Made by a program: the position numbers and the translations under genes. From Ottelia alismoides (Eukaryota > Streptophyta > Magnoliopsida > Alismatales > Hydrocharitaceae), in assembly GCA_037367405.1 (NCBI GenBank), contig JAZKJV010010616.1:87501-151500 (forward strand): a DNA stretch of 64,000 nucleotides, in the 5' to 3' direction. The notes under the pieces are model-generated. The model did no database searches, had not been told where the DNA came from, and saw only the letters and a program-made list of their open reading frames with translations. This document shows positions 13,534-27,060 of the stretch, piece by piece; the first letter of the stretch is position 1; each line of letters starts with the position of its first letter.

Positions 13534-14978
13534 TGTCAGAGGATTTCAGGAGATTTACACTAGCACTATCAGCCATACAGATACCGCAAACGTATCAGGA
13601 GGCTCTCAAAGATAGTCAATGGAGGTTAGCCATGGAAGAGGAGATGTCTACGCTACAGTCACATGGTACGTGGAGTCTTATTTCTGCTCCTACTGATGCA
13701 TCAGTTGTGGGATGCAAATGGGTGTTTACTATGAAAGATCGTGCGGATGGGAGTGTGGATCGCTATAAGGCGAGACTTGTGGCAAGAGGGTTTACCCAGA
13801 CATATGGGGTTGACTATCACGATACTTTCTCCCCAGTTGCTAGACATTCTACTTTACGTATTCTCCTTATTGTTGATGTGACACGAGATTGACCTCTTTA
13901 TCAGCTTGATGTGAAAAATGCATTCCTCTATGGTGACTTACATAAAGAGGTCTACATGCAGCAGCCACCTGGGTTTGCTGCTGAGGGGGAGTGTCATAAG
14001 GTGTGCAGGTTACACAAGGCTATCTATGGCCTCAAGCATAGTCCAAGAGCATGGTTCCAGAAGCTCTCGGTCTTGATAGAGCAGCAGGGGTTTGCGAGAT
14101 CGACTACAGATCACTCTTTGTTCATACAGAAGACCCAGAGAGGTATTACAGTCATTCTTGTTTATGTTAATGATATTATTATTACAGGAGATGATGAGAA
14201 GGGCATTCAGGATGCCAAGGACTTCCTAGGGCAGCAGTTTGTGACCAAGGACCTTGGGCATTTACGTTACTTTCTTGGAATAGAGTTTTCCAGGAATCAA
14301 TGGGGTCTTGTAATGACACAGAGGAAGTATGTTATAGATCTTCTTTCAGAGACATGCATGACAGATTGCAGACCTGCCACTACTTCGCTTGCCCCAAGCA
14401 TGAAGTTCTATGATGATGATACTGGGGAGATCAATAAGAGGAGATACAAAGAGCTTGTTGGCAAGCTACTATACGTAACTATTACCAGGCCCGACATAGC
14501 ATTTGACGTGAGCAAAGTAAGACAGTTTATGGAGCAACCCAAACAGGCACATATGGATGCAGTCCATATGATTCTGAGATATTGAAGACTTCACCTGGTA
14601 CTGGCCTTTTTTTAGCAGAGGCACATCTCTCTCAGTAACAGCATACACAGATGCAGATTATGCCGGGTGTCCAAAGGATAGAAAGTCTACGTCAGGATTT
14701 GCTATGTTCATAGGAAATTCTCTTGTTTCATGGAAAAGTAAGAAACAGACTGTGGTTGCTAGATCAAGTGCTGAATCGGAATACAGGGCCATGGCGCAGG
14801 CTAGTACAGAGATGATGTGGGTCAGATCCATTCTTATTGACCTAACTATAGAAGTATCTCTTCCTATGCACCTCCATTGTGATCATCAAGCTGCTCTCTT
14901 CATTGCAAATAACCCAGCCTTTCATGAAAGGACGAAGCATATAAAGGTGGATTGTCGCTACACTCGTGACATGAAAGC
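13534..14978 (+). pseudogene. Reverse transcriptase and RNase H of element A
   Basis: RT starts at IPQTYQEALKDSQWRLAMEE and runs through CKWVFTMKDRADGSVDRYK and ARLVARGFTQTYGVDYHDTF. A TGA at 13890 breaks it, and it continues DVKNAFLYGDLHKEVYMQQP and IYGLKHSPRAWFQKL. The catalytic box reads YVNDII instead of YVDD, so one metal-binding Asp is lost. A frame change near 14583 precedes RNase H, which has YTDADYAGC, SSAESEYRAMAQAS and HERTKHIKVD. The frame dissolves after 14970 in unrelated AT-rich DNA. The TGA is where Trp is usual, so it and the Asp-to-Asn change are both G-to-A. Confidence 0.92.
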
Positions 14979-17560
14979 ACCTCAAAAAAAACATATAAGA
15001 ATATTTTCGTAATTTTTTCAAGGATTTTTTATATTTTTAGTGGATTTTTAAAGACGAATAGTAGCAATTTTTAAGGTTTTTGAATTTTTAAAAATACTAA
15101 ATGGAAATAAATTGCAACCAAAAATTCATGGAAATTCCTACCCCTGGCAGGAGCCATGTGTCAAAATTTCATGAACTTTGGACGAAATTTGCTATTTATT
15201 AAAATACAAGTCAAGCACACAGCACACAGGGACCTATATGCAATTATTTAAAAGTTATCAGCCAAACAGTAACACGTGGAGCAAATGTAGGGCGTAATAT
15301 GCAAAAAGTCTAGATCCGCACGAGGGCGGCACATGAAACAGGCACTCAGGGGCATAAATGCAAATATGAAGAATAAAACTTCAATTAACAACAATAATAT
15401 AGTCTAGGATTCGAAATACAAATAACCCAAGGGGTCACGTGACAGATCACGTGCTACACAAACAGAGGGACCAGATTGCAAACATAAGCACAAGGTCTAA
15501 ACTACAAATTATCCAAAAAAACACAACAGCTAAAAATATTTACAGGACTAGTGCTGAAATGTAAACAGGTAGGAGGGCCTAAGTGCAAATACCCCTTTAT
15601 TATCAACAATCCAACGGTCGAGGGCTTCCCACTAATAATCGAACGGTTGAGATCCTTGGATGCCTCTTCGGTGATGAACGGCTGAAAGATGATCCTCTGA
15701 TGGATCCAACGATCGACGATCCCCAAATAATGAACGTCGGAGATTAGAACTGGCGGGGGCCTCGATCCAACAGCGGAGACACCTCCTGGAAGAACGGCGA
15801 AGAACTCGCCTCCAGCGAGCTTCGACCGATTGCTACGTGCGACTGAGGCATCCTCCGAGGCTACTATGATGAGGAAAAGGAAACTGGTGACGATCCGCAG
15901 CTGCTGCTATGCTCTGATGAGGCCAGGGATGTCTGGAATGGCCCGACGACGCTGAGGACCTAGAGCAGCTGTGCTTCAATATTTGAACCTCCAGATGAGG
16001 TTCTTTGGAGTCCACACCTGCACAGAAAGACTATTGGGTTGAAGGCAAAGTGCCTTGACCCGTTAGTGCGCAAAATGGAGGGGTAGATGAGGCGGAGAGT
16101 GCCCTCCGACGAAGCGATGGTAGAGGAGGGCTCAATCCTTGTTCCTGGGCGAACGAGGGGAGCGAATGGGTATAGAAGATGGGGAGGAGTCTGATGGACG
16201 TGCTAGGATCGTTGGAATGCTAAAAGATGATTCGATCACAGTGAAATCGAGCCGATGAACACAATATGATCGACCTACAAAATCTTTAACTAAATGCAAA
16301 TGAGGAGTAATCGGAGTTACCTCAATGGGTCGGGGACCTTTGGGGGTCTTGGCCTCAATGGGTTGACACGTCCAGAGGCTGGAGCCCACCTCGTGGTGGA
16401 GCACGGCGAGAAGTTCACTGGACCTAGGGCTATGCACCTCAAGACCTCACTGCAACGCACTCCCTTGCTTGTTGTCACTCAAGGAAGAAGACAGAGCTCA
16501 CTGGAGACGAGGGCAAGGGCCAGAGATACGGAAGGCGGTGCGGCTCCAGGGGATTATATACCCAGCGAGGTCCGAGAAGATGGGAGCAAGGGCGCACAAT
16601 CCGAGGAACGGATCCCTAATGGAGACATCAGGCGAGTATCGTGGATCATTTCTCGGTAATCGGACCATCTAATCGAGGGGAATGGTGGACGGATCGATTT
16701 AGGAAAAATCAAAGAAGGTCGGGCAAAAACCGGATCCGCGAAGGAATGAGGTCCAAAGGGCGCAGTTGACCGCGTAGGTCCGAATTATATGTAAAATAAT
16801 TTAAAAATAGAAAACGATTTTATTTTAAAATATGTTTAACATGAAAAATGTTTATAATTTTTTTAGTGATTTTTATTTATTTTTATGAAAATAAATTAAG
16901 GTATATACATTATATTACATTATATACATGTATAAAATACTTATTTATTTTGATTTTTATTTTTATTTTATTATTTTTGTATGAATACCCCCAATTTTAT
17001 ATTTTATTTATTTACAACATAAAATTTAGAGTATAAAATAATTTTTATTTTATTTTTATGAGTTATTTACAAATGTTAAATAAATATGGATATTATACAT
17101 ATATACATGTAATATGTAGAAGGTTGTGGAAAGAATTTATTTTATTTTTATTTTTATTTTATTTTTCTAATTTTTGTTTTATTTTTAGGAATATATACAA
17201 GGTAATATAAACAAATTTTTATTTTTATTTTTGTGAAAATAAAATATCTATATACATAGAGGGAATATGTACAAGGTAGAGTGGCCTTATCTCTCTCTAC
17301 TTATTTTATTTGGCGATCAGGCCCATATTGGGCCCTCTCTTGGGATTAGGTCACTCAATATTTATTCTAAACATTTCCCTCTTTTTATTTTATTCTTTAT
17401 TCTTTTATTTTTTTGCACAAATACATGCTAATTATTAATATTTAACAAATGCATGCATATTGGTAACTTATTGTATTTACAACTATATACATGATGTTTT
17501 GCCAAGATTTTTAACTAAAATAAAAGAATACAGAGTGATGAATGGGGATTCATCAGCCTA
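14979..17560 (-). repeat. Long-LTR gypsy-type block, minus orientation, truncated
   Basis: There is no coding sequence. The succession resembles the long LTRs at 40059-44340: AT-rich part, GC-rich part (about 15640-16760), AT-rich part with TTTATTTT tracts, a CCTTATCTC...GGCCC block near 17285, then GAGTGATGAATGGGGATTCATC near 17535. It directly truncates element A, so it or a later rearrangement is younger than A. Small frames at 15502-16660 are chance products of the GC-rich section. Confidence 0.5.
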
Positions 17561-18289
17561 CTCTTGTAAGTAATTAAATGCTTTTCCTTCTTCTTGAAGA
17601 GAGTGTTTGATATAAAAAGATCATTTGTCATTACAAAATACGGGTACTATTTTACCAAAAAAATTGAATCCATAACAATTAAATTTTACACAATGATGCA
17701 ATTGATTTGAGATTTGAAGTTTATATTACGTTAATGGATTTCAATTTACAAAAAACATATATGAAATTTAATGGTTTAAAATAATACGAGCAGCTTAATG
17801 ATTAAATTAACGAAGGGGCGGAAAAACTTTACAATTGTTGCATAGCAAGTTGCATATCAATGTAAAGGATTACTAAATGGAATTTACTTTTTACAAATCA
17901 TTAAATTTTAAAGATGATACAAAATATAAAAATGATTGAAGGATTTTATAATCTGTCAAAAAATGCATTTAGATTGTTAAAATACAAATAGTGTAAGGGA
18001 TGATGGAATATTTTGTATCTATATATGGATCTGATTATTTGTATTAGGAGTATAGAAGAGATGTGAAACTTCAAATGTTGCATTTAAAATTACTATATGA
18101 AGAACAAAATTACTAATTTTCATACTACTTTTACAAACTTTTGATTGAATGATACAATATTCAGCAACAATCATATTGAAATCTATGCGTACTCTGTAAT
18201 AACGAGTATATTCATAATACAATATTATTCAAAATTATGTTGAAATGTAATAAAAAATGAATCTCAAACTAAAATAGAAAAACTATGGA
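17561..18289. other. AT-rich stretch without a recognised feature
   Basis: I see no gene, RNA or clear repeat termini here. It probably belongs to one of the flanking gypsy-type blocks. Confidence 0.4.
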
Positions 18290-19787
18290 AAACTAAGCAG
18301 GCCAACTGTGGATATTCCATTTAAGGCCATCGATTTTGCCCCAATTCCAACCATCAGATTGCACTTCCAGATCGGATCTAAGTCGTCCAAGTGCATCCAT
18401 CTGTAGTCGTTAGATCAGAGCTATGATCCATATCAGTCGTCATCTTTATGCGCGTGCCTTCCACATGCTCGGTGGTGTATTTGCATTCCAACCCTATTGT
18501 TTTTACATTTTACTAATAAGTCCTTGTTTGGACACGTGTCAAAACCTATGAGTTTGAATATTTGCATGTTAGTTCATGTTCTTTATTTTATTTATTTATG
18601 AGTCCATTTTGAACTAAAGAGCATGCATCACACATGTTGTCTAGTCTTTTTGCATTTAAGAGCTCTCCACTTATATGTTTTTGTTAGACCCCTGAAATAA
18701 AGTAATTTCATTGAAGTCCGTGCCAGCACAACTCACATACATTGGAGGGAAAAAATTGTACCATTATCCATGTGATTTCTTATTTGGTTATTTATTTGGT
18801 CCTCTAAATATTTTTCTTTGCATTTAAGTCCATGTTCTACATAATTTTCTTTTTTGTGTTAATTTGAATTAATAAATACCTAATCGCCATTAAAAAATCG
18901 AAAAAAAACACCTTGACCTCCTGTTAATCTCATTTATTCGAAGTAATTTTGATTTTGTGTTGTACTTCTTTTTATCATTTTTAAAAATTCAAAAACCACA
19001 AAATTAGTTCTTGTTTGCGTTAAAAATCAATAAAAATCAGAAAAACATTTTCAAAAATACTAAAAGAAATAGTGTATGTGTGTTTTTATTACTTTTCTTT
19101 TTTGTATAAATTTCATTTGTTAATTCAAAATCATAGAAAATTTTATAAAATCCCAAAATTTCTATAACAATTTTCACTAGAAAATATAAAATTTCATCTT
19201 TCTGTCAGTGCATATTTTCCTAATTTTTGATTTTATTTCATATTTTAAAATCCAAATTAGTCGCATTATTCTTGTTTCTTATTTTTCCTATTTTTGATTA
19301 TCTTCAAAATCCAAAAAAATAAAAAAATCTTGAAATGACAAAAATAATAGAAAATATCCAAAACCCAAAAATATTTTTAGTTTAGTGTCTTGTACATTTT
19401 TTCCTTATTTTAAAAATACAAAATGGTTTTTCTTTTCATTTGTTAATATTTTCCCCGTTCCTTTTGTGCTCTTTTATTCTCAAAAATATACAAGTTTGCA
19501 AATTTTAATAATCACAAAAAAATAGTAAAGCACATAAAGCAATTAAAAAAGTTTAAAAGGAAAATTCTACAAAAACCAAGTTTAGTTTACTTAGAGAATC
19601 CTTCTTTTATTTCTTTAATTTTTCATTGAATTAAATAACACTCGGGATTGTGTAGACTCCGTGAGTTCGATCATGTATGCTACACAGGTAAATAAATAAC
19701 AAATAAATTCTCGTTCTTACAATCAGTGAATTATTTTTAGCTTGAGAAATAAAAAATTGTTTGACATTTTTTTGGGTTACGACAACA
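18290..19787 (+). repeat. 3' part of a long gypsy-type LTR, plus orientation
   Basis: The right end reads GTAGACTCCGTGAGTTCGATC, later TAGCTTGAGAA, and ends ACGACAACA. Its reverse complement parallels the left end of the LTRs at 32869 and 40059 (GGATCGAACTCATGGAGTC, TTCTCAAGCTAC, TGTTGTGCG). Its orientation is therefore opposite to those copies. No primer-binding site follows, so it is truncated or rearranged. Confidence 0.55.
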
Positions 19788-19834
19788 TTTTTACATTGCA
19801 ATTAATTCCATTAAATAAAAACTCAAAAAGTAGT

Positions 19835-21937
19835 ATTCAACAAGGGGGTCGATGGCATGTCAATGAAGGTGCCCCCTAGCGATAGAGGTGCTCGGGTGGA
19901 ATGAAGGTGAGTGTGGAGGTACTTGCAGAGGAGCGGTCGTTTAATGCAGAGGCGACCCGCTACTCCAGGCATGGCAGTGAAGATGGAGTACAAAGGAGCA
20001 GAGCTCCTGATATTAGACAGAGGGCTGGAGGAGATGGAAAGAATTGTTCCAGACATAGACTCGAAGGATGATGAAGCACCTCAAGGAAAGATCTTGGATA
20101 AGATTCGATCGTCGCTCGAGAGTCAACGAACATGAGCTCAAAAGCTCCATGAGAAGCTCACGATAGCGGTGGATGAGGCTACGTCGGATCTCACTTGTAA
20201 GAAGGAGGACATCGGTCGATGGAAAGGCCTTCGTTGTCACTAGTGAGCCTTATTCTAGAGATCTCTCCCCGTCAGATAATGGTGGATGATCCGCGGAGTG
20301 GGATGATGGTGAGGGTTTTATGGGCAGTTGCGGGTTGCAGGTCGTGTTGCGCAATGCAGGACTCATAGATTGGTGGTTGTGGGTCAATGTGAAGAAAGAG
20401 AGGGGAGCGACGACTAGCTGCTGCACGAATGATGGACCGCTCGTTAGAGGAGTGGGAACAGATGCGGGGAGAGGGGAGCAGGTGGTGCACTGATAGTTGT
20501 GCGCCATGCATAAGGGGAAGAGGGCGCAATCTTGCATAAGGAAGGAGAGGTTGGCCACACAACGATAAAAAAAGGATAATAAAATAAAAATAATAATAAT
20601 ATAAATAATATAAATAATAATAATTAAAATAATAAAATATGTAAATAAGTAAAATATTTAATTGATTTAATAAAATAAATGAAATAAATAAAATATTAAA
20701 TAAGATAAAATAGGTTAAAATAAAAATAAAGATTAAATCAAATTAAATTAAAATAAAATAAATGAATAAATAAAATGGAAAAGGCGCGTGGCAGCTCCAG
20801 CGCTCCCAGAAAATTTGGAAATTAAATTCAAAGAAAAATAAAAAAGAAATAGAAAAGAGCCAAATCAAAAAGTGATCAACATGAAAGTTGTCCGTCTCAA
20901 TGAGATCTAAAACTTTCATGAAGGACCCAAAACCAAAAGAAATCATATGTATAAAGAGCGTTTTTGGGGTATCCTACTGATTAAAATACTGTATTTTTAT
21001 GTTTTGTAAATTTTTTTGGCATTTTTAAAATACTATAAATATTAACATAAAATCAAAAAAATATAAAATAAATAGTTACACATTCATATATTTTTTGGAT
21101 TTTTAATAAAAAAGAAATAAAGAAATAAAATAGAGAGGACATATGTGCAGACTATATATAGAGACTCCTTTTGAATTATTTTCTTTGATTTCTGCTTAAA
21201 TTTTAATTTGAATTTTTACACATTTATAATGAAGTAGAAATCAAAGAAAATAATTACAAAATAGATAAATTGAACATAGTTATTTTTGTACATAAAATAA
21301 TAAGGTCAATATGTATAATATACAATAGGAGCCCAAAACCCAAGTTTCACATATGAATTCCGATTCTTTTGAATTTGGTCATTTTTAAAGGTAATTCAAT
21401 GTACATTAATTCAAAAGTGAGTAGAGGTCCATAGGATACTGTTCAAGGCCTTTGTCTCGAACAAGGGTTTGGGTTTTATTGGACAAATTTTCAAGTTAGT
21501 ATTTTTTTAGTATTATTCATTTATTAGTGTTAGTTATATGTACACTATAGATTAGTTTTATTCAATTTTGAGTTAGTAAAAAATAGATAAAATGGAGGAA
21601 ATACGGTAATATACATCTGATATTTACCAGAGAATTTGGCTTCTTATTTAATGCAAGTATGCATGTTAAAATGCAGGACTTTTATCTAAGTGCATGAACG
21701 GGGTAAAAATGCAGAATAAATGGATAAATGCAGCTAATTACTCATGATTCAAGCTCTATTTTCAACTTTTAGAGTGATGAACCCCTATACTTAAACCTTG
21801 CTCGTCCCCTAACAACTAAAATGAAATGCAAAAGTGAAATAATTTTGGATTCCATACCAAGGTCATGAACAAAAGGACAAAATGGAGTTCAACTCGACCT
21901 TTGGAATATTGGTTTGTTAAAACCATATTGGGAATAG
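19835..21937 (-). repeat. Partial long LTR block split by element B
   Basis: The block is homologous over about 1.9 kb, in the same orientation, to 52085-54130. Shared landmarks are GGAGGTACTTG, CTGGAGGAGATGGAA, the AT-rich run after 20560, GAGAGGACATATGTG and TTTAGAGTGATGAA. Its right part (21795-21937) continues on the other side of element B at 32605-32868. Together they match 35900-36370, showing B landed in it. Short frames on both strands here have no family resemblance. Confidence 0.65.
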
Positions 21938-21942
21938 GATTT
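21938..21942. repeat. Left target-site duplication of element B (GATTT)
   Basis: GATTT directly precedes the TG of the 5' LTR and is repeated at 32600-32604 after the CA of the 3' LTR. Confidence 0.93.
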
Positions 21943-24442
21943 TGTTAGCAATGTGAGCCCCGGGCGAACCATTTCTACAATAAATGTTATTGTAATTAAT
22001 GATTTATCAATAAAAGTTATTGATTATTTTTCACTCCCTTTCTGAGATTAATGAATGAATGCACTATAAGGTCCCTCTGTACAATTAGGGTTATGTACCA
22101 TGGCCAACTTGATAATCATACAGCTGTTGATTCATTGATTGAATCATAGAGGCCGATGCTTGGATGAATATCTAAGGAGTTAGATAGAGGACTCATCAAG
22201 CATCATCAATGATTAACAAGTAGTGATCTCCAGTCTGAGTGGGAGATGGCAATCCTATCTCATTAGACTGATATCTGATCGACCTCTTGATGCAGGTCCT
22301 CTGCATGGGAATATTGATTCGGAGGTATCAGATTAGTTGAGTCAATGAGTTGACTTAACGAGATCGAGATAACCAAAGACCTATGATGAATACTGTCACA
22401 TCACAGGCAAACATCCTCTGACAAGAGACAGATATATTACTATATGTCTGAGTATGTACATTTGGCAGACCAATAGGCTGATGACCTAACCAAGGTCTAT
22501 ATACGGGCGAGCTGGTGTGCATGTAAGGGCATATGAGTAATATGATCTCTCAAAGGGAACATACAGGTTCACTTGTGAACCGGGAGACATGAGCTCACTC
22601 ATGAGGTATTGGGATTGACCAAATTCCATGCATGGTCATCATGCTTTAGAAGCATGATATGAATTTGAAGGTAAAGATATATGCTTTGTGAAAGCATATG
22701 ATCTATACCATATCCCAAGGACCAAGATTGAGAAACTTGATGACCAGACTATGAAGATGACAGTGTAAAAATGATCTATATCTTCATAATGATCATGAGT
22801 CTTCCAGTATGCAGCATGTGCAGGTATTGGGAATACCTGAAGGGTGATTTGATCATAAACGATTGTATAATCATGACGCTTCCATTCCGAGGGAGTGATG
22901 AAACAGGTCTGGATTTTAGTGACTCCTTTCATTAGAGAAGTGACCTAATCTTAGTCCATATACTGGACATTGATCTGAATAAGATTCAGATGCAATGAGA
23001 AGATTAGGTTTACGGTCTTGACTTAGTCAAGCATCTATGAGAGGTCCATGGGATCTGGATTTGAGATGTGATCTCAATATCCAAGTCACTATACGTGGAA
23101 CAATACAATCACCCTGTCCTTATCTCCAAGTATCTAAGGAGTAATAACATTGTTCTTAAATGGTTTAAGAATAATTCCATAAGGTCTAAGCAAAGAGAAG
23201 TTGATAATTAAATGTGATTTAATTATCATGATGTACGAGAAATTATCCAATATGATTAAATGTGATTTAATTATTATGGATAAGAATAATGTGGATAGTA
23301 ATATCCAATTATTCATAATATGTTATAAATGTGATTTATAATATATTAGAGAGAGTTAAATATAATTTATATTAGTAGATTAATTATTAATGTGTATTGG
23401 ATACACATTGTCTAATTAATTGAAAATGTAAATTACATTTTGTTTTGGGTTGTGAATATGATTCACAATATTCCAATGTCAAGATCGCAATATTCCCAAA
23501 ATTAATTGAGAATTATTTTTGGTGAATAAAATACCAACAAATAATTGTTGGAAAATAAGTTGAGAGAAAAACAAGGAGATGTGCAATCTCATGAGGATCC
23601 ATGAGATTGCCCTCCCCATATGGAATTGGTGGTCGTCCACTCCCCCTAATGGGGAAGGTGGATCTCATTTGTTTTTTCACTCCTTATTTGGTTGGTTTAA
23701 TTTGGTATTAATATATATTTGATTTATCAAACATATTTAATTTAAATTAAATCACAAGTTGTTGGTTTTACCAACAACAATCTTGACCATTGGATTGACA
23801 TAAATCAATCTCATCTATTGATTTTATATGTCCCATGGATTGAGATCCATGGATCCCAAAACCCTATAAATAGAGAGGCATACCATGCTCTCTCTTTACA
23901 CACCTGCTATTGTAGCACATATTCTCTCTCTCTCTCTTTCTCATACTCGACAGCCCTCTCTCTCCCTCTCTTCTTGGTGTCCGTCCACCTTGGTGGAGAG
24001 AATCGTCGACGCCCGTGCCATCGTGTTGCCACTTCGACGCTCTGCAGTTCTTCGTCTTCTTGGAGTGTTTCACTCACGAAGGAGACGTTTTATCTCGTGC
24101 GACGAGATCAGGAGCAACCGTGCTTGGATCATCTTGGATTGCGAGGACACCGCGACTCATCTCCGCGCTCGCAAGCCGTTACTCCGACGATCGGACTTGA
24201 GACAGGAGGTCTCTTTTCGTAGAGACTTGATCAACCACGCTTAAAGAGGTATTGCATTATACTTACTGTGGTTATAGATTAAACGATTTGAGAATGGTTC
24301 TCGGATCATGTGGTTTCATCGTATTAAAATTTTTTTTAAATTCCGTTGCACCGAACAACTAGTACGACTAGTCGTTCTTCGTCGTATCCGATAAGACGAT
24401 CACGCTTCCGTGATGCGCTTGAGCATTTCTCCATATCCTTCA
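21943..24442 (+). repeat. 5' LTR of element B (2500 bp)
   Basis: It runs from TGTTAGCAATGTGAGCC to TATCCTTCA. A TATAAATAG box at 23865-23873 is followed by a CT microsatellite near 23925-23945, a plausible core promoter with the transcript start about 30 bp downstream. A long AT-rich middle contains repeated TTAATTA and ATGTGATTTAAT motifs. Small frames inside, for example 23818-24222, lack any known domain. Confidence 0.95.
23865..23873 (+). promoter_or_regulatory. TATA box in the 5' LTR of element B
   Basis: TATAAATAG matches the plant TATA consensus. It is conserved in the 3' LTR at 32025-32033. Confidence 0.65.
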
Positions 24443-24444
24443 AG

Positions 24445-24457
24445 TGGTATCAGAGCC
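24445..24457 (+). other. Primer-binding site of element B (tRNA-iMet)
   Basis: TGGTATCAGAGCC lies two bases after the LTR end and is complementary to initiator tRNA-Met. Confidence 0.92.
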
Positions 24458-26172
24458 TTAGGTCTACGGTTTCGAATATGATTCGAAAAATCGAGGACGA
24501 CTTGGGTTCGTTTAGGTCGCGAACGTTTTCATCGCATTTGATTTCGCAGATCTGTTTAGTAGATAAATTCGGCACTGTTTAAATTGTTTAAGCACGAATT
24601 TAATTTGGATTTTGTTCCCCATTAAATAAGGAAACCATAGGAACTGAGTTTGCATAAATCGGATTTCGTATGCTCTAGTTATGGTTGTTTTAATGAACAT
24701 GTATACACTGTTGCGGGAACAGTAGATTTTAACATGATTAAAGAGTTAATTACTGTTATCATCTGCCTCGAAATACGTGCAACTCTACTTAGGTTCTGTC
24801 CTAAATCAAGTTAGCAATCTATGAAAATTGAGTTTGCTTAATTTGAATTTAAATTGATTGAGATATGTTAATTTTAGTGAGTAGGGGTCCTTACTGAAAT
24901 TACATTCCTAATCTAGAACCAAGTGATTGTCAATTAGTGAAATTAATTGTTAATTTCGTGAAATAATCTTGAAAAATATTTATGAAATATTGAAACATGA
25001 TTATTTTCCTAATTGACTTGTCCCAACCAATTAATTGATTAGATTTGATCTAAATCATAATTGGAAATCACAATCTTTCAAACTTGATGCTTGAATAGGA
25101 TTTGGGAATTTGTCTAGCAAATTTCCTTATAATCAAAAATGTTTTGATTATTACTATATGGTACAATTTCGGTTGAAGAATCGATGATCATCTCAAGTAC
25201 AAATTAATCAATTTGGCATTATCCTTTCCCGAGGCGGATATGGTGCCTAGTCGGAGAGCATTGGGGTTGCGGGTTGCAACGTATGTGGTTCGTCCCACTC
25301 TCGTCGGTACTGGCCATGACAGCGGGTAGGGCCGGGATAATGTCCGAAGGATTAAGATGTATTTTTTCCTAATTATTAAAATTCGAATTAATACGTATTT
25401 TGAGTTATTACCATATATATATTCAAGTAAAATAATCAAGTTTGATTGATTGAATTGGATTGATAATTAATTTAATATGATTAGATTGATTATGTCCAAT
25501 TGAAATACTCTAATATGATTAGAGATAATAATTCCCTTGGAAGAATTAATTATATGAATATGATTCATGTTAATTAATTAAATTTGAATAAGAGGTGGAG
25601 GATCACATAAGTGACATCCATGGTCTCCCGTCAAGGCGAAGGGTTTCGTCGCCAAATATTATATGTAGGAGACGTATGTCCGAAGTGACAGCTCCTACAT
25701 ATGATCCATTTGGATCGGGCTCGTCGCTTCTCGAAAGAGTAAGGACGTATGCGTAGTGACCCCAATATCGGGTCCTCATATTATTGGGGCGATATTGGAT
25801 TGCGCATAGCGAGTTGTATTCCTGTTGACGGTTGGTTCAATTAACAACGGGTCAACATCACCTTAGGGGTGGTGGGCCCGGGTATTAAAGACCGAATTGG
25901 GAAATGCAAGTTGGACTTGCAATGCGGAATGTGTTCCCGCTTCTCTTTATTGGAGTCATAGGTTCTCATATTATTGGGATATGACAAAGATGAGGAGGAG
26001 ATCCCAGTTCTTGCTTGAGAAATATTGGTAAGTATATCTCTTACTTTGAAAGTTAATAAGGGAATAAACTTTCAAGGTTGACAGAGCAAGAACATTTTGA
26101 TTTAAAATGCCTTAATCAAATATTATAAATTTGAATATATATTTTTATATAGTGCATTCTTAATTTTAGAAA
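24458..26172 (+). other. 1.7-kb untranslated leader of element B with hairpins
   Basis: No long frame fits gag here. Two perfect short hairpins stand out. ATATGTAGGAG (25661-25671) pairs with CTCCTACATAT (25692-25702), and CCCCAATA (25760-25767) pairs with TATTGGGG (25782-25789). Such leaders hold dimerisation and packaging signals in LTR elements; that role here is inference. Confidence 0.6.
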
Positions 26173-27060
26173 ATGAAGTCTTTAAATCCACTTAGTAGGC
26201 TTCTAGAGGTCAACCAATTGACTGGCCCAAATTACTCGGATTGGATCCGTAATTTGGAGCTTGTTCTCTCTGCTGAGCGCATAAGTTATGTGCTCTCCGA
26301 GGACAAGCATGAGAACCCTAAGTCCAAGGAAGAAAAAGCATTTAATGACAAGTATGATGAAGATCATGTCTTGGCTAGGTGCTATATCCTAGGTTCTCTC
26401 TCCAATGTTCTACAAAAGCAACATGTGGAGATGAGTACCTGCCAGGAAATCATGCAGAATCTGAAGGATATGTTTGGTGACATTAACCGCACTCAGCGGT
26501 ACAATGTTATGAAAGACCTCATTCGCTGCAAGATGCAGGAAGGGACTTCGGTCCGTGAACATGTACTCAAAATGTTTGGGTACTTGTCGGAGCTGGAGAC
26601 TCTTGGGGCAACGATGGATGCAGACATGTAGGCTGACTTCATTCTGCTGTAGTTGCCCAAATCTTTCAATAACTTTGTAGTGTCATTCCACATGAATAAG
26701 TTGGAATTGACAAGTGCTGCCCTCCTTGCTGCATTAAAGTCCGCAGAGGACGTGATGAAGAAGGATGGTCCCATTGGCAGTGCAATGGTTGCACAGGTCA
26801 AAGGGAAGCGCGGTCGGAAGCATGGTTCTCGGAAGGGCCCAGCCCAGAAGAGAAAGAAGAAGGGACAAAGTGTTGGCTCTTCTTCCAATGCATCCACTCT
26901 CATGGCGTCGAAGAAAACCGACGTCTGTCACCACTGCAAGAAGCCGGGGCACTGGAAGCGTAACTGCCCAGATTACCTGAAGTCCTCAGACAAAGGTAAA
27001 GCCCCGGCAGGTATGAAATCTACTTTCATCATTGAAACTAGCTTTCTCGTCGGACGAGAA
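26173..27060 (+). pseudogene. gag of element B
   Basis: ATG at 26173 starts MKSLNPLSRLLEVNQLTGPN with the copia Gag core motif NYSDWIRNLELVL. The frame has TAG stops at 26629 and 26650, then continues in the same frame as LPKSFNNFVVSFHMNKLE. A CX2CX4HX4C zinc knuckle, CHHCKKPGHWKRNC (near 26930), follows a Lys/Arg-rich segment. Gag forms the virus-like particle and binds the element RNA. Both stops sit where glutamine would be expected (DADM-stop-AD and ILL-stop-LPKS), as C-to-T change of CAG would give. Confidence 0.93.

Larger units (their letters stand above)
7709..14978 (+). mobile_element. Ty1/copia retrotransposon A, 3'-truncated, interrupted by a solo LTR
   Basis: The order 5' LTR, primer-binding site, gag, protease, integrase, reverse transcriptase, RNase H is that of Ty1/copia. 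The element is split at 9772-12205 by an unrelated solo LTR. It ends inside the RNase H tail near 14978, where long-LTR gypsy-type sequence takes over, so the 3' LTR is lost. All coding parts carry stops or frameshifts. Confidence 0.88.

Noticed and set aside
16848..17036. 62-codon Ile/Phe/Tyr-rich frame
   Set aside because: An AT-rich composition product inside an LTR-type block.
23818..24244. Ser/Arg-rich frames inside the B LTRs, repeated at 31879-32435
   Set aside because: They recur only because the LTR is duplicated; the two copies differ in frame and length and show no motif.
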